Shown here piece after piece: positions 53,150 through 61,654 of a DNA stretch of 64,000 nucleotides. Both the position numbers and the translations under genes were made by a program. The notes under the pieces were generated by a model. The model worked only from the letters and a program-made list of their open reading frames with translations, did no database searches and had not been told where the DNA came from. The stretch covers positions 8,370,001-8,434,000 of the forward strand of contig NZ_QUMQ01000001.1 in the NCBI RefSeq assembly GCF_003387075.1. The letters are read 5' to 3'. How positions within the stretch are numbered: position 1 is the first letter of the stretch; every line of letters starts with the position of its first letter. The DNA comes from Asanoa ferruginea. GTDB lineage: Bacteria > Actinomycetota > Actinomycetes > Mycobacteriales > Micromonosporaceae.

Positions 53150-53961
53150 AGCTCGTCTCCGCGGCCCAGCTCCCAGAAGGCGACGGCGGCGGCCGCGGCC
53201 ACGTTGAGCGAGTCGACGCCCTTGCGCATCGGGATGGCGACCCGCACGTCGCTGGCCTCGATCGCGGCCGGGGTGATGCCCGGCCCCTCGGCGCCGAGCA
53301 GCAGGGCGGCCTTGCCCCGCTGTTGGTCGGTGAGCCGTTGCAGCGGGACCGCGTCGGGTGCCGGGGTCATCGCGAGCACGGTGAAGCCGGCCTCCCGCAC
53401 CTGGGCGAGCGCGGTGGGCCAGGGCGCCAGGGTCGCGTAGGGCACCGCGAACACCTCGCCCATGCTGACCCGCACGCTGCGGCGGTAGAGCGGGTCGGCG
53501 CACGTCGGCGAGAGCAGCACGGCGTCGACACCGAGGGCGGCGGCACCCCGGAACACGGCACCGATGTTGGTGTGGTTGTTGACGTCTTCGAGGATGGCCA
53601 GCCTCCGGGCATCGGCCAGCAGGCTGGCCAACTCCGGCAGCGGGCGGCGGTGGAAGCTGGCCAGCACGCCGCGGTGCACGTGGAAACCGGTGACCTGCTC
53701 CAAAACGGCCTGGCCGGCGGCGTACACCGGAGCGGTCTCGATCAGATCTTTGAACTGGTCGATGCGCTTCTCGTCGACCAGGAACGACCGCGGGCGGTAG
53801 CCGGCCCGCAGGGCGCGGCGCAGCACGAGTTCACCCTCGGCGATGAACAGGCCGTGCGGCGGCTCCCAGCGGGTGCGCAGCTCGAGGTCGGTCAACGCCC
53901 GGTAGTCGGCGAGCCGCTCGTCTCCGGGCTCGGTGATCATGGTGACCGGCACGCCGGCCAT
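53146..53961 (-). CDS. TrmH/SpoU-family RNA 2'-O-methyltransferase
   Basis: A 271-residue SPOUT methyltransferase. The N-terminal substrate-binding part contains PPHGLFIAEGELVLRRALRA near 34. The catalytic SpoU domain has ILEDVNNHTNIGAVFRGAAAL near 122 (motif 1 with Asn and Arg), LLLGAEGPGITPAAIEASD near 215 (motif 2, SAM knot) and VRVAIPMRKGVDSLNVAAAAAVA near 236 (motif 3 with the SLN triad). It methylates the ribose of tRNA or rRNA; which site is not evident. ATG 53961 gives MAGVPVTMITEPGD. It is convergent with murL. Confidence 0.92.
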   Translation of the reverse strand: MAGVPVTMITEPGDERLADYRALTDLELRTRWEPPHGLFIAEGELVLRRALRAGYRPRSFLVDEKRIDQFKDLIETAPVYAAGQAVLEQVTGFHVHRGVLASFHRRPLPELASLLADARRLAILEDVNNHTNIGAVFRGAAALGVDAVLLSPTCADPLYRRSVRVSMGEVFAVPYATLAPWPTALAQVREAGFTVLAMTPAPDAVPLQRLTDQQRGKAALLLGAEGPGITPAAIEASDVRVAIPMRKGVDSLNVAAAAAVAFWELGRGDEL

Positions 53962-53995
53962 TCTCCGCTGCCCCGCCGGGCGGTGTTTCCCCGGG

Positions 53996-54619
53996 TCAGC
54001 CGGCCAGAGGTTCGGCGTCGGCGTAGTGGCGCGGTGGGGGCGGCGCCGCCAACCCGCCGGTCGCCCGGAGGCCGTCGAGCACGTAGGCCAGGTGCCGCCG
54101 CCACGCGTCGGGCGCGGTCGCGACGGTGCGCTCGACCAGCCCGGCGTTGGCCATCAGGATCAGCACCACGTCGGCGTGGGTGACCTCGGCGCGCACGGCA
54201 CCGGCTTCCCGGGCCCGGTCGATCAGCGCGGTCAGATAGTCGAACGCGATGTCGCGCAGGTCGTCGAGCTCGTCCACTTCGGACATCCGGGCGGTGAGCA
54301 ACTCGGCCAGCGCGCGGTTGCCGGCCTGCAACTCGCACAGATAGGTCAGGTGGCCGGCGAAGGCCGACCACGGGTCTGGGTCGTCGAGCGCCAGCCTGGC
54401 CGCCGCGACCACCTGGCGCAACGGCTCGACGAAGACCGCGCCCACCAGGTCGCGGCGGCGCGGGAAACGCCGGTAGAGGGTGGCGTTGCCGACCCGGGCG
54501 TGGCGCGCGATGTCGTCCAGTGGTGCGTCGAGGCCGCGTGCGGCGAACACCGACCGGGCGGCGTCGACCAGTTGGCGGCGGTTGCGCTCGGCGTCGGCCC
54601 GCAGGCTCCCGGGAGACAT
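53996..54619 (-). CDS. TetR-family transcriptional regulator
   Basis: A 207-residue repressor with an N-terminal TetR DNA-binding domain: LVDAARSVFAARGLDAPLDDIARHARVGNATLYRRFPRRRDL near 17-60, including the recognition helix and the conserved TLYRRF. The C-terminal ligand domain is variable, with QLAGRRLAYVLDGLRA near its end. It is divergent from an MDR-type oxidoreductase across 105 bases with an interrupted 18-bp inverted repeat, a candidate operator. The effector is probably a small molecule handled by that enzyme or its SDR partner; this is inference. Confidence 0.9.
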   Translation of the reverse strand: MSPGSLRADAERNRRQLVDAARSVFAARGLDAPLDDIARHARVGNATLYRRFPRRRDLVGAVFVEPLRQVVAAARLALDDPDPWSAFAGHLTYLCELQAGNRALAELLTARMSEVDELDDLRDIAFDYLTALIDRAREAGAVRAEVTHADVVLILMANAGLVERTVATAPDAWRRHLAYVLDGLRATGGLAAPPPPRHYADAEPLAG

Positions 54620-54638
54620 GGCAGATACCTTACGGCGG

Positions 54639-54707
54639 TAACCGGGGGTTGATCCCCAGTCGTGCTAGCGTCGCAGAAGGAGCTAAGCAGGGACAATCCC
54701 CCGGTTA
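54639..54707. promoter_or_regulatory. Interrupted 18-bp inverted repeat between TetR and oxidoreductase genes
   Basis: Left arm TAACCGGGGGTTGATCCC (54639-54656) and right arm GGGACAATCCCCCGGTTA (54690-54707) pair over the outer 10 and inner 3-4 bases, separated by 33 bases. A second small dyad TTAC-GGCG-GTAA is at 54630-54641. The right arm ends 18 bases before the oxidoreductase start. Likely sites for TetR dimers that could loop or cooperate. Confidence 0.5.
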
Positions 54708-54724
54708 GGTGAGGTGGTCTCGCG

Positions 54725-55642
54725 ATGGCACGAGCACTGGCGGTCGCCGCCCGCGACCAGAACCCGACGGTCATGGACGTGTCCGTGCCCAACCCGGGAC
54801 CGGGGCAGATCCGGGTAGCGGTGGAAGCCGCCTCGCTCAACGGAATCGACGCCGCGACCGGCGCGGGCCTGCTCTGGGACTCCGTACCGCACAACTTCCC
54901 CGTCGTGCTCGGCCGCGACTTCGCCGGCACCGTCGAACGGGTCGGCCCCGGCGTCGCCACCATCCGGCCCCGCGACCGGGTCGCCGGCGTGATCACCGGG
55001 ACTTCGCTGGCCCGGGGCGCGCTGACCGACACGATCATCTTCGACGCCCGCGGTGTCGCACCGTTGCCGCCCGGCATCAGCGAGGAACAGGCGGCCGGAG
55101 CGGGCCTCGCCGCCGTCACCGCGAAGGCGCTGGTCGACGTGCTGGCGCTGAGCTCCTCCGACACCGTCCTGATCGCCGGCGCGACGGGCGGCGTCGGGGT
55201 CTTCGCCGTGCAACTCGCGCGCGCCACGGGCGCGACCGTGTATGCCACCGCCCGCCCCGGCGAGCCCGAGGAGTTCATCCGCGCGCTGGGCGCCGCCGGC
55301 ACGGTCGACTACACCGATGGCATCGCGGCCCCGCCCGGACTGACCGCCATCGTGCACGCCGCCGGTGACGCGGCCGCGCTGGCCGCGCTGTTGCCGGCCG
55401 GCGGCCGCTTCGCGTCGGCCAACGGCGCCACCGCCGAGGCCGTCGGCCGCACCGACATCACCGTGACGCCGGTGACCTCGACCGCGACGCCCGCGACGGT
55501 GGGCGGCATCCTGGACGCGATCGCCTCCGGCGCCCTCCAGGTGCCGATCACGCACACCTACCCGATGTCCGAGGCGCCCCGCGCGCTCGCCGACTTCCGC
55601 GGCCACAAGCTGGGCAAGCTTGTGGTCGACACGCGGCGCTGA
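54725..55642 (+). CDS. NADP-dependent medium-chain oxidoreductase (quinone-oxidoreductase type)
   Basis: A 305-residue MDR-family enzyme lacking zinc ligands, of the zinc-independent quinone oxidoreductase type. GRDFAGTVERVGPGV near 60 lacks the catalytic Cys/His pair of alcohol dehydrogenases, and the cofactor fold has VLIAGATGGVGVFAVQLARA near 150 (GxxGxxG). It reduces quinones or enones with NADPH. ATG 54725 follows AGGTGG at a good distance. The SDR gene begins 12 bases downstream, so the two are co-transcribed under the TetR regulator. Substrate is unknown. Confidence 0.87.
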   Translation: MARALAVAARDQNPTVMDVSVPNPGPGQIRVAVEAASLNGIDAATGAGLLWDSVPHNFPVVLGRDFAGTVERVGPGVATIRPRDRVAGVITGTSLARGALTDTIIFDARGVAPLPPGISEEQAAGAGLAAVTAKALVDVLALSSSDTVLIAGATGGVGVFAVQLARATGATVYATARPGEPEEFIRALGAAGTVDYTDGIAAPPGLTAIVHAAGDAAALAALLPAGGRFASANGATAEAVGRTDITVTPVTSTATPATVGGILDAIASGALQVPITHTYPMSEAPRALADFRGHKLGKLVVDTRR

Positions 55643-55654
55643 GGGGTTGTCGCC

Positions 55655-56347
55655 ATGGCGACCATCGCGATCGTCGGCGCCGGGCCGGGCCTCGGCTTCT
55701 CCATCGGCAAGGTGTTCGGCCAGCAGGGCTTCGAGGTCGCGCTGATCGCCCGCCGGCGGTCCACGTTGGACGACATGGTCGGGCGGCTCGGTGAACTCGA
55801 GATCCCGGCGGGCGGCTACCAGGCCGACATCATGGACCGGGCCAGCCTGGTGCAGGCGTTCAAGGACATCGCGGCCAACCACAGCCCGGTCGAGGTGCTG
55901 GAGTTCTCCCCCGCGCCGCGCGGCCCGCAGCCCGGGCTGGTGCTGGCGGGGCCGCTCGACGTGAGCGTGGCAAACGTGCAGCCGCACATCGACTTCTACG
56001 TGCACGGCGCGATCACGGCCACTGGCCAGGTGCTGCCCGACATGATCGAACGCGGCACCGGCACGCTGCTCTTCACCACCGGCCCGTCCTCGGTGGAGCC
56101 GTCACCGGCGATGGGCAACGTCGGCATCGCCTGCGCGGCGTTGCGCAACTGGGTGCTCAACCTGCACGACACCCTGGCGAGCAAAGGGGTGTACGCCGCA
56201 CACGTGCCGCTTTCCCTCTCCGCCGACGAGGCCGACCCGGAGACGATCGCACCCCATTACTGGAACCTGCACACCCGGGGCGAAGGCGCCGAGCACCTGC
56301 TGTCGGGCGACGTCCTGCGCGCCGCGCCCCGCACCGAAGAGTCGTAG
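55655..56347 (+). CDS. SDR-like NAD(P)-binding protein lacking the catalytic Tyr-Lys
   Basis: A 230-residue Rossmann protein of the short-chain dehydrogenase superfamily. Nucleotide binding is clear: IAIVGAGPGLGFSIGKVFGQQGFEVALIARR near 4-34 and VLEFSPAPRG near 87 in place of the NAG motif. In the position of the catalytic Tyr-x-x-x-Lys there is GNVGIACAALRNWV near 152, with neither Tyr nor Lys. It therefore may not be a classical dehydrogenase; possible roles are a redox sensor, binding protein or atypical reductase. It is the second gene of the MDR oxidoreductase operon and ends at a terminator hairpin. Confidence 0.72.
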   Translation: MATIAIVGAGPGLGFSIGKVFGQQGFEVALIARRRSTLDDMVGRLGELEIPAGGYQADIMDRASLVQAFKDIAANHSPVEVLEFSPAPRGPQPGLVLAGPLDVSVANVQPHIDFYVHGAITATGQVLPDMIERGTGTLLFTTGPSSVEPSPAMGNVGIACAALRNWVLNLHDTLASKGVYAAHVPLSLSADEADPETIAPHYWNLHTRGEGAEHLLSGDVLRAAPRTEES

Positions 56348-56352
56348 AAAGC

Positions 56353-56392
56353 GGGCACAGCCGGCGCCGGGTGGGCGGTGCCGGCTGTGCCC
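56353..56392. terminator. Terminator between the SDR-like gene and the convergent membrane-protein gene
   Basis: Perfect 13-bp arms GGGCACAGCCGGC (56353-56365) and GCCGGCTGTGCCC (56380-56392) with a 14-base loop. It begins 5 bases after the SDR-like stop and is followed by GGGTCTTT. It can serve both converging transcripts, the other gene ending at 56407. Confidence 0.85.
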
Positions 56393-56406
56393 GGGTCTTT
56401 AGGGTG

Positions 56407-59400
56407 TCAGCGCTTCGGCTGCTTCTTGTCCGATGTGGTCGGTTCCTCGGTCACGGCGCCGATCCGGAGCCGGCGCTTGCCCGGGCGCCGGGGTTGCTTC
56501 TCGTCCTTGTCCTTTGGTGTCGCGGACTGGGACGGGCTCGCGGGCTTGGCCGGCGTGGTGGGCTTGGGCTTTTCCGGCTGCTTGGCCGCCTCCGGCTTCC
56601 GGCCCCAGCCGAAGCGTCGACGGCGCCCCGCCTTCTCGTCCCGGTCGTTCGTGGCCTCCGGCTTCCGGCCGTCGCGGACGGCCGCGGTGCCGCGGTCCTT
56701 CGCATTCGGGTCGTGGGTGTCGCGGATCTTCCCGTCCCAGCCACTCGCGTTCGGCTCGTGGGTGTCGCCGCGGTTCTTCCCGTCCCAGCCGTTCGCGTTC
56801 GGCTCGTGGGTGTCGCGGTTGCGACCGTCCCAGCTGTTGGCGTTCGGGTCCTTCGCGTTCGGGTCCTTCAGGTTCGGATCGCGGGCGGCGCGATTCCAGC
56901 CGTTCGCTTCCCGGGCCTTCGCGTCGAGGTCCTGGGGGCTGCGGTACTTCGCCTCCAGCCGCTCAGCCTCCTGGCTCTTCGCGGTCAGGTCCTCCTGGGC
57001 GCCGCGTTTCCGGTTGCCCCGCTTCTTCGCGCCCCGACCCTTCACGTCCTTGTTCTGCGCCGCCCGTTCCTTCGCGTCCCGCTCCCGCTCGCGCCGGCGG
57101 CTGGTGACCACGTCGTCCAGGCGCACGTCCTCCGCGTCTTCCGCCCGCCCGGCGCGAACGGCCCGCAGGGTGCTGTTGGACTTCCAGGCGATGCCCAGCC
57201 CAGCGGCGATCATCAGCAGGGCGCCCGCGGTGTGGAAGGGCGACATCCACAGGCCGGCGAACCCGACCATCGGCCCGCACAGCACGAGCAGCAACCCGTC
57301 GCCACGGCTGAACATCCGCGACCGGAAGACCGCCCACCCCATCGCCATCCAGCCGGCGCTGTAGATGCCACCGCAGGTCAGCGCGAGGGTCTTCGCGCTG
57401 AGCCCCCAGAGCGGGGTGGCTGGTGGCACGGCGGCGAACATCAGCATCGAGACGCCACCCAGGATGCCGAGCATGAGGCCGGTGAACGCGGTGCCGCGGC
57501 TGCGTACCGCGGCGAGCAGCCCCACCAGGCAGGCCATCGCCACGACGCCGAGCCAGACACTGGTCACCCAGGCGAAGAGCCGGAACGGCTCGGCACCGGT
57601 CAGGTAGTGCGCCGGCCCACCACGAACCATCGCACCGATCGACGCCGCGGCCGCGATCACACCCGCGGCCGGCAGGGTCCAGGTCAGCCGGCGCGAGACA
57701 GCGCGCACGAGAGCCGCCCAACGGGCGTTGGTCACGGGTCCGTCCGGCGCCCCCGGCTCGATCTCCGGCAGCAGTTTCATGCCGACGTCGGTCAAGCTGG
57801 TCACGTCGATCTTCTTGGCGTGCTTAGCATTCTTGCCGTCGTTGGCCTTCTTGGTCTCGGTCTGGGCCTCGTTCGGCTTGTTCTCCGCGTCGGCCTCCGG
57901 CCGGGTGGTCCAGATCCGCTCGGCCTGGATCGCGTGCCCGATCCGCGGCAGTTGCGCCGTGTCGTCGGCGGACGTCCCCTCGTAGGTAGGCGTCCCCAGC
58001 GGCACCGTCGGCCGCAGCGACGACCTGGGCTCGTCCACGTCGAAGCCGCCGTCGTGGTCGGTCAGGCCCGCCGGCCCAGTGGCCACGAGGACGTGCTCCG
58101 CCGTGTCGGCGTCGAGACCAGGGATGTTCGATCCCGCACCGCTCGCGACCGCGTCAACTTCGGTCGACCGGCCGTCGACCGAGCCAACCCGATTCCAGGA
58201 CGGCGCCGGCTCCGGGCCGATCGCCGCACCCCTGGGCCAGCCAGACCCGGCACCATCCGACCGCGCCCGATCCCCATGCGACGGAGACGACCCGGCACTG
58301 CCCGCTCGATCCCCGCGTGAGAGGTCAAGGCCGCCGCCAACAGCGCCGACCTCGCGATCCCCACGCAACGCGCCAGCGCGGTCATCGCCCGCTTGATCCG
58401 CCTGCAATGCGCCCAAGCTTCCGCCCGAGCCGTCACTGCCCGACTGATCCCGACGGACCGCGCCCAAGCCTCCGCCCGAGCGGTCGCCGCCTGTTTGATC
58501 CCCGCCGCGTAGCGCGTCGAGGCTTCCGCCGGTGGGGCCGGCCTCTCGATCGCCGCTCACCGCGTCGAGGCGTTCGGCCGCGGAGTCGGAACGGGCGCTC
58601 TCCGGCCGGTGGGAATCACCGCGGAAGGTTTCCAGCCCGCCTTTGGCCGAGTCGGAACGATCGCCGCGCGACGGGCGGTCGCCGTTGCCGCCGCGCGGCG
58701 GCTCGCCTGCTGCGCTGTGGCCGCGCGCCGGCTCAGCGGCCGCGGAGCGGTCCGCGGTCGACCGGGCGGCGCCCGCCGTCGGCGTGGCCGGACTACGCGA
58801 GCCGGCACCGCGCGAGCCGGAGCGGCTCCAGGCCGAGGCGTCCGGTTCGGCGGCGGGGCCACCTGCGGCGTCCGGGCCGCGTTCCCAGCCCATGCGGCCG
58901 GAGCCAGCGCCCGAAGCCGGGCGGCGGGACTGCTGCTCATCAGGACGGTCGCCCGACACGCCCGGTGCCAGGTCACGATCGGTGGGACGGCGGTCGTCCG
59001 GCTTGGCGCGCGACTTCGCCCCGGCGGCGTGCGACACCGGCCGCTGCTGGTCGTCGCCGCGCCCGAGGCGCCACCAGCGGCGGCCGCTGCGGTCGGGCAT
59101 GATCGGGCGGACCACCGGCGTCTCCGCGCCCGCCGGCCGCTCAGAGCCAGAGCGGCCCACCGGCGCCTCGCCGCGCTCGCGGCGGCCCATCGGCGCCCCC
59201 GCAGCGGCTCCGCGCTCACGGTGGCCAGGCATATCTGCCGCGGCTCCACGCTCGCGGTGACCCGGCGCCTCCGCCCCGGCCCCGCCCTCACGGTGACCCG
59301 GCATGTCGGCCCCGGCCCCGCCCTCACGGTGACCCGGCATGTCGGCCCCGGCCCCGCGCTCACGGCGACCCGGCGCCTCCGCCCCGGCCCCGCGCGCAGA

Positions 59401-59733
59401 GTGGCCCGGCATGTCCGCCCCGGCCCCGCGCGCAGAGTGGCCCGGCGTGTCCGCCGCGGCTCCGCGCATGGGGCGGCCCATCGGCGTCTCACCCATACCC
59501 CCACGCCCAGGGCGGGCCGGCGGTGGGTCGTCGCGGCGGGATGGGCGCTGCGGCGCAGCGGGCTCGTCCATCGGTTCGACCACGACGGACTCGGCCGGAT
59601 CGGCCGCCCTCTCGCCCGGCTTGACCGCGACCGGCTCGGCCGGTGTCTCCGCGGGTTCGCCCGGCTGGCTCGCCGGCTCGGAGCGGTCCCTGTTGGAACC
59701 CGCGCCGGCGGAGTGCTTCGCCACGTGACCCAT
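56407..59733 (-). CDS. Giant disordered membrane protein with 12-residue repeats
   Basis: An 1108-residue protein, not recognised. Residues 1-200 hold a 12-residue repeat of type GHREGGAGADMP (about eight copies, 36-bp DNA units at 59207-59494). Residues 200-650 are Gly/Ser/Arg/Asp-rich low complexity with recurrent GGSLGALRGD-like phrases. Residues 660-850 form a membrane core of about five hydrophobic segments (GGPAHYLTGAEPFRLFAWV; VPPATPLWGLSAKTLALTC). The C-terminal 250 residues are highly charged with repeated DGKNRDTHEPNANGW-like units. It is probably cytoplasmic at both disordered ends around a membrane anchor. ATG 59733 has GAGGTGA upstream. Function unknown. Confidence 0.7.
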   Translation of the reverse strand: MGHVAKHSAGAGSNRDRSEPASQPGEPAETPAEPVAVKPGERAADPAESVVVEPMDEPAAPQRPSRRDDPPPARPGRGGMGETPMGRPMRGAAADTPGHSARGAGADMPGHSARGAGAEAPGRRERGAGADMPGHREGGAGADMPGHREGGAGAEAPGHRERGAAADMPGHRERGAAAGAPMGRRERGEAPVGRSGSERPAGAETPVVRPIMPDRSGRRWWRLGRGDDQQRPVSHAAGAKSRAKPDDRRPTDRDLAPGVSGDRPDEQQSRRPASGAGSGRMGWERGPDAAGGPAAEPDASAWSRSGSRGAGSRSPATPTAGAARSTADRSAAAEPARGHSAAGEPPRGGNGDRPSRGDRSDSAKGGLETFRGDSHRPESARSDSAAERLDAVSGDREAGPTGGSLDALRGGDQTGGDRSGGGLGAVRRDQSGSDGSGGSLGALQADQAGDDRAGALRGDREVGAVGGGLDLSRGDRAGSAGSSPSHGDRARSDGAGSGWPRGAAIGPEPAPSWNRVGSVDGRSTEVDAVASGAGSNIPGLDADTAEHVLVATGPAGLTDHDGGFDVDEPRSSLRPTVPLGTPTYEGTSADDTAQLPRIGHAIQAERIWTTRPEADAENKPNEAQTETKKANDGKNAKHAKKIDVTSLTDVGMKLLPEIEPGAPDGPVTNARWAALVRAVSRRLTWTLPAAGVIAAAASIGAMVRGGPAHYLTGAEPFRLFAWVTSVWLGVVAMACLVGLLAAVRSRGTAFTGLMLGILGGVSMLMFAAVPPATPLWGLSAKTLALTCGGIYSAGWMAMGWAVFRSRMFSRGDGLLLVLCGPMVGFAGLWMSPFHTAGALLMIAAGLGIAWKSNSTLRAVRAGRAEDAEDVRLDDVVTSRRRERERDAKERAAQNKDVKGRGAKKRGNRKRGAQEDLTAKSQEAERLEAKYRSPQDLDAKAREANGWNRAARDPNLKDPNAKDPNANSWDGRNRDTHEPNANGWDGKNRGDTHEPNASGWDGKIRDTHDPNAKDRGTAAVRDGRKPEATNDRDEKAGRRRRFGWGRKPEAAKQPEKPKPTTPAKPASPSQSATPKDKDEKQPRRPGKRRLRIGAVTEEPTTSDKKQPKR
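59207..59494 (-). repeat. 36-bp tandem repeats inside the giant membrane-protein gene
   Basis: Eight consecutive 36-bp units starting at 59207, 59243, 59279 and so on (the last one partial), each encoding a 12-residue Gly/Ala/Arg-rich unit. Two neighbouring units (59279 and 59315) are identical, suggesting recent duplication. Confidence 0.9.
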
Positions 59734-59895
59734 CGCCGTCACCTCGATTCTCGGCGGAACGGACCACGATCAACCCAGGTGATGGAACGCGTGACCATAG
59801 GGTGACCGTGCGTTACCTACGCGAATCGTGACAGCTTGCGAGGGGCTTTCGCGTTGGATCGGAGAAACCGTGAGGAACTTTCACCGGACGCCAGA

Positions 59896-59926
59896 AAGGG
59901 CCCCTTCCATACCAGAAGGGGCCCTT
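59896..59926. terminator. Terminator hairpin after the SPFH gene
   Basis: Perfect 11-bp arms AAGGGCCCCTT (59896-59906) and AAGGGGCCCTT (59916-59926), 9-base loop, 11 bases past the SPFH stop on the minus strand. On that strand it is followed by TCTGG, no U-tract. The remaining stretch to 59742 holds no gene. Confidence 0.8.
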
Positions 59927-59937
59927 CCTCAGATGGG

Positions 59938-61050
59938 CTAACCGCGTTCGCGGTCGCGTTCCTCGCCGAGCACCGTGGACGGTGGCACCGGGTCGCCGGC
60001 GGTGATGCCGGGCGTCTGCGGCGGGAGACCGGGCGAGCCGGAAACCTGCTGCTCCGCGTCGCGTACCTCCTGGTTGACGGCGGCCGCGGCCTCCGCGGCG
60101 GCCTGTGCCGCCTCGTCGGCCTCGCGCTGGACGGCGCTCGCGTCGACCGACTGCGTCGGCTGGTCGCCGACCATGCCGGCCAGCCCGCCGAGCGCGCCGC
60201 CCATGCCTTCGAGCGCCTTGGTCAGCTCGGTCGGGATGATCCAGACCTTGTTGGCCGTGCCGTTGGCGATCTGCGGCAGCGCCTGCAGGTATTGGTAGGC
60301 CAGCACCTTCTGGCTCGGGTTGGCGGTGTGGATCGCGTCGAAGACGGTGCGGATCGCCTTCGCCTGTCCCTCGGCCTGGAGGATCCGGGACTGCCGGTCA
60401 CCGTCGGCGCGGAGCACGAGGGACTGCTTCTCGCCCTCGGCGGTGAGGATCGCCGCCTGCTTGTGGCCTTCGGCGTTGAGGATCGCGGCCCGCCGGTCGC
60501 GCTCGGCCCGCATCTGCTTCTCCATGGAGTCGCGGATGCTCGGCGGCGGCTCGATGGCCTTGATCTCGACCCGAGTGACCTTGATGCCCCAGCGGCCGGT
60601 GGTCTCGTCGAGCACGCCGGACAGGTGGCGGTTGATCTCCTCGCGGCTGGTCAGCGCCTTCTCCAGGTCGAGCGAGCCGATCACGTTGCGGAGCGTGGTC
60701 ACGGTGAGCTGCTCGATCGCCTGGAGGAAGTTGGCGATCTCGTAGGTGGCGCGGACCGGGTCGACGACCCGGAAGTAGAGCACGGTGTCGATGGAGACGA
60801 CCAGGTTGTCGGACGTGATCACCGGCTGGGGCGGGAAGCTGACCACCTGCTCCCGCATGTCGACCTTGGTGCGCACCGCGTCGACGAACGGCACCAGGAG
60901 GTTGAGCCCCGGCGACAGCGTCCGCTTGTATTTGCCGAGCCGCTCCATGACGTCCATCCGCTGCTGCGGCACGATTCGCACCGAGCGCACGACCGTGATG
61001 ATCGCGACGAGCACAATCGCCGCTACCACGATCGCAATGGCAATTTCCAT
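59938..61050 (-). CDS. SPFH-domain (stomatin/prohibitin-like) membrane protein
   Basis: A 370-residue SPFH protein with an N-terminal membrane helix (AIAIVVAAIVLVAIITVV), then the SPFH/band 7 domain (30-230) with VPQQRMDVMERLGKYKRTLSPG and LRNVIGSLDLEKALTSREEINR. A coiled-coil-prone alpha region (AAILNAEGHKQAAILTAEGE near 200) and an alanine/proline-rich tail follow. It builds membrane microdomain scaffolds. It starts with ATG 61050, 2 bases after the NfeD gene stop, forming the conserved NfeD-SPFH operon found in most bacteria. The tail is specific to this lineage. Confidence 0.93.
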   Translation of the reverse strand: MEIAIAIVVAAIVLVAIITVVRSVRIVPQQRMDVMERLGKYKRTLSPGLNLLVPFVDAVRTKVDMREQVVSFPPQPVITSDNLVVSIDTVLYFRVVDPVRATYEIANFLQAIEQLTVTTLRNVIGSLDLEKALTSREEINRHLSGVLDETTGRWGIKVTRVEIKAIEPPPSIRDSMEKQMRAERDRRAAILNAEGHKQAAILTAEGEKQSLVLRADGDRQSRILQAEGQAKAIRTVFDAIHTANPSQKVLAYQYLQALPQIANGTANKVWIIPTELTKALEGMGGALGGLAGMVGDQPTQSVDASAVQREADEAAQAAAEAAAAVNQEVRDAEQQVSGSPGLPPQTPGITAGDPVPPSTVLGEERDRERG

Positions 61051-61052
61051 CC

Positions 61053-61526
61053 TCAGTTCACCTTTTCTCCGGTGTTGTCCCCGTGTGGCACCTCATCCCG
61101 CCACACCATGGCGGTAGCACCCTTCACTTCGATCACGCGTACGCGCTCTCCTGGCGCGAACACCTGAAGCGAATCGTATGACCGGGCGCGCCACGTCTCT
61201 CCGTCGATCTTGACGACGCCCTGCTCGGCGTCGACCTGCTCGAGCACCAACGCGCTCGAACCTTCCATTGCCTCGAGGCCGATCGGCGCCGTATGGGTCT
61301 CCGATGCCGAAAGCCGGTGTCGTTGGATGATCGGGCGGACCGCGAAAACGGTCAGTCCCGAAACGGCGGCGAAAACAATCGCCTGCACGATCGCGGGCGC
61401 GCCCAGTGCCGCCGCGGCACCCGCCGCTAGCGCACCCACCGAGATCATCAGGAGGAAAAGGGTCGCGGTGAACATCTCCGCCACCGCGAGCACCACTCCC
61501 AGAACGACCCAGAGAACCACATCCAC
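61053..61526 (-). CDS. NfeD-family membrane protein
   Basis: A 157-residue NfeD-type protein: three N-terminal transmembrane helices (VLWVVLGVVLAVAEMFTATL; LLMISVGALAAGAAAALGAP; AIVQAIVFAAVSGLTVFAV) and a C-terminal OB-fold domain with VVKIDGETWRARSYDS and FAPGERVRVIEVKGATAMV. The partner is the SPFH protein, with which NfeD short forms assemble. The start is GTG 61526 (MDVVLW). A longer NfeD with a protease is not present. The gap of 2 bases to the SPFH gene supports one transcript. Confidence 0.88.
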   Translation of the reverse strand: MDVVLWVVLGVVLAVAEMFTATLFLLMISVGALAAGAAAALGAPAIVQAIVFAAVSGLTVFAVRPIIQRHRLSASETHTAPIGLEAMEGSSALVLEQVDAEQGVVKIDGETWRARSYDSLQVFAPGERVRVIEVKGATAMVWRDEVPHGDNTGEKVN

Positions 61527-61654
61527 ACATCTAGCGTGTCACGGCGGCGCACCCATTGCGACAGCGCGACGGTCCCGCGACGGTAACGTCGGGACGAAAG
61601 CATCAGTTGACCCTCCGGAACCGCCCCGCCGCCAGCCCGAGGAGCCCACCCGAG

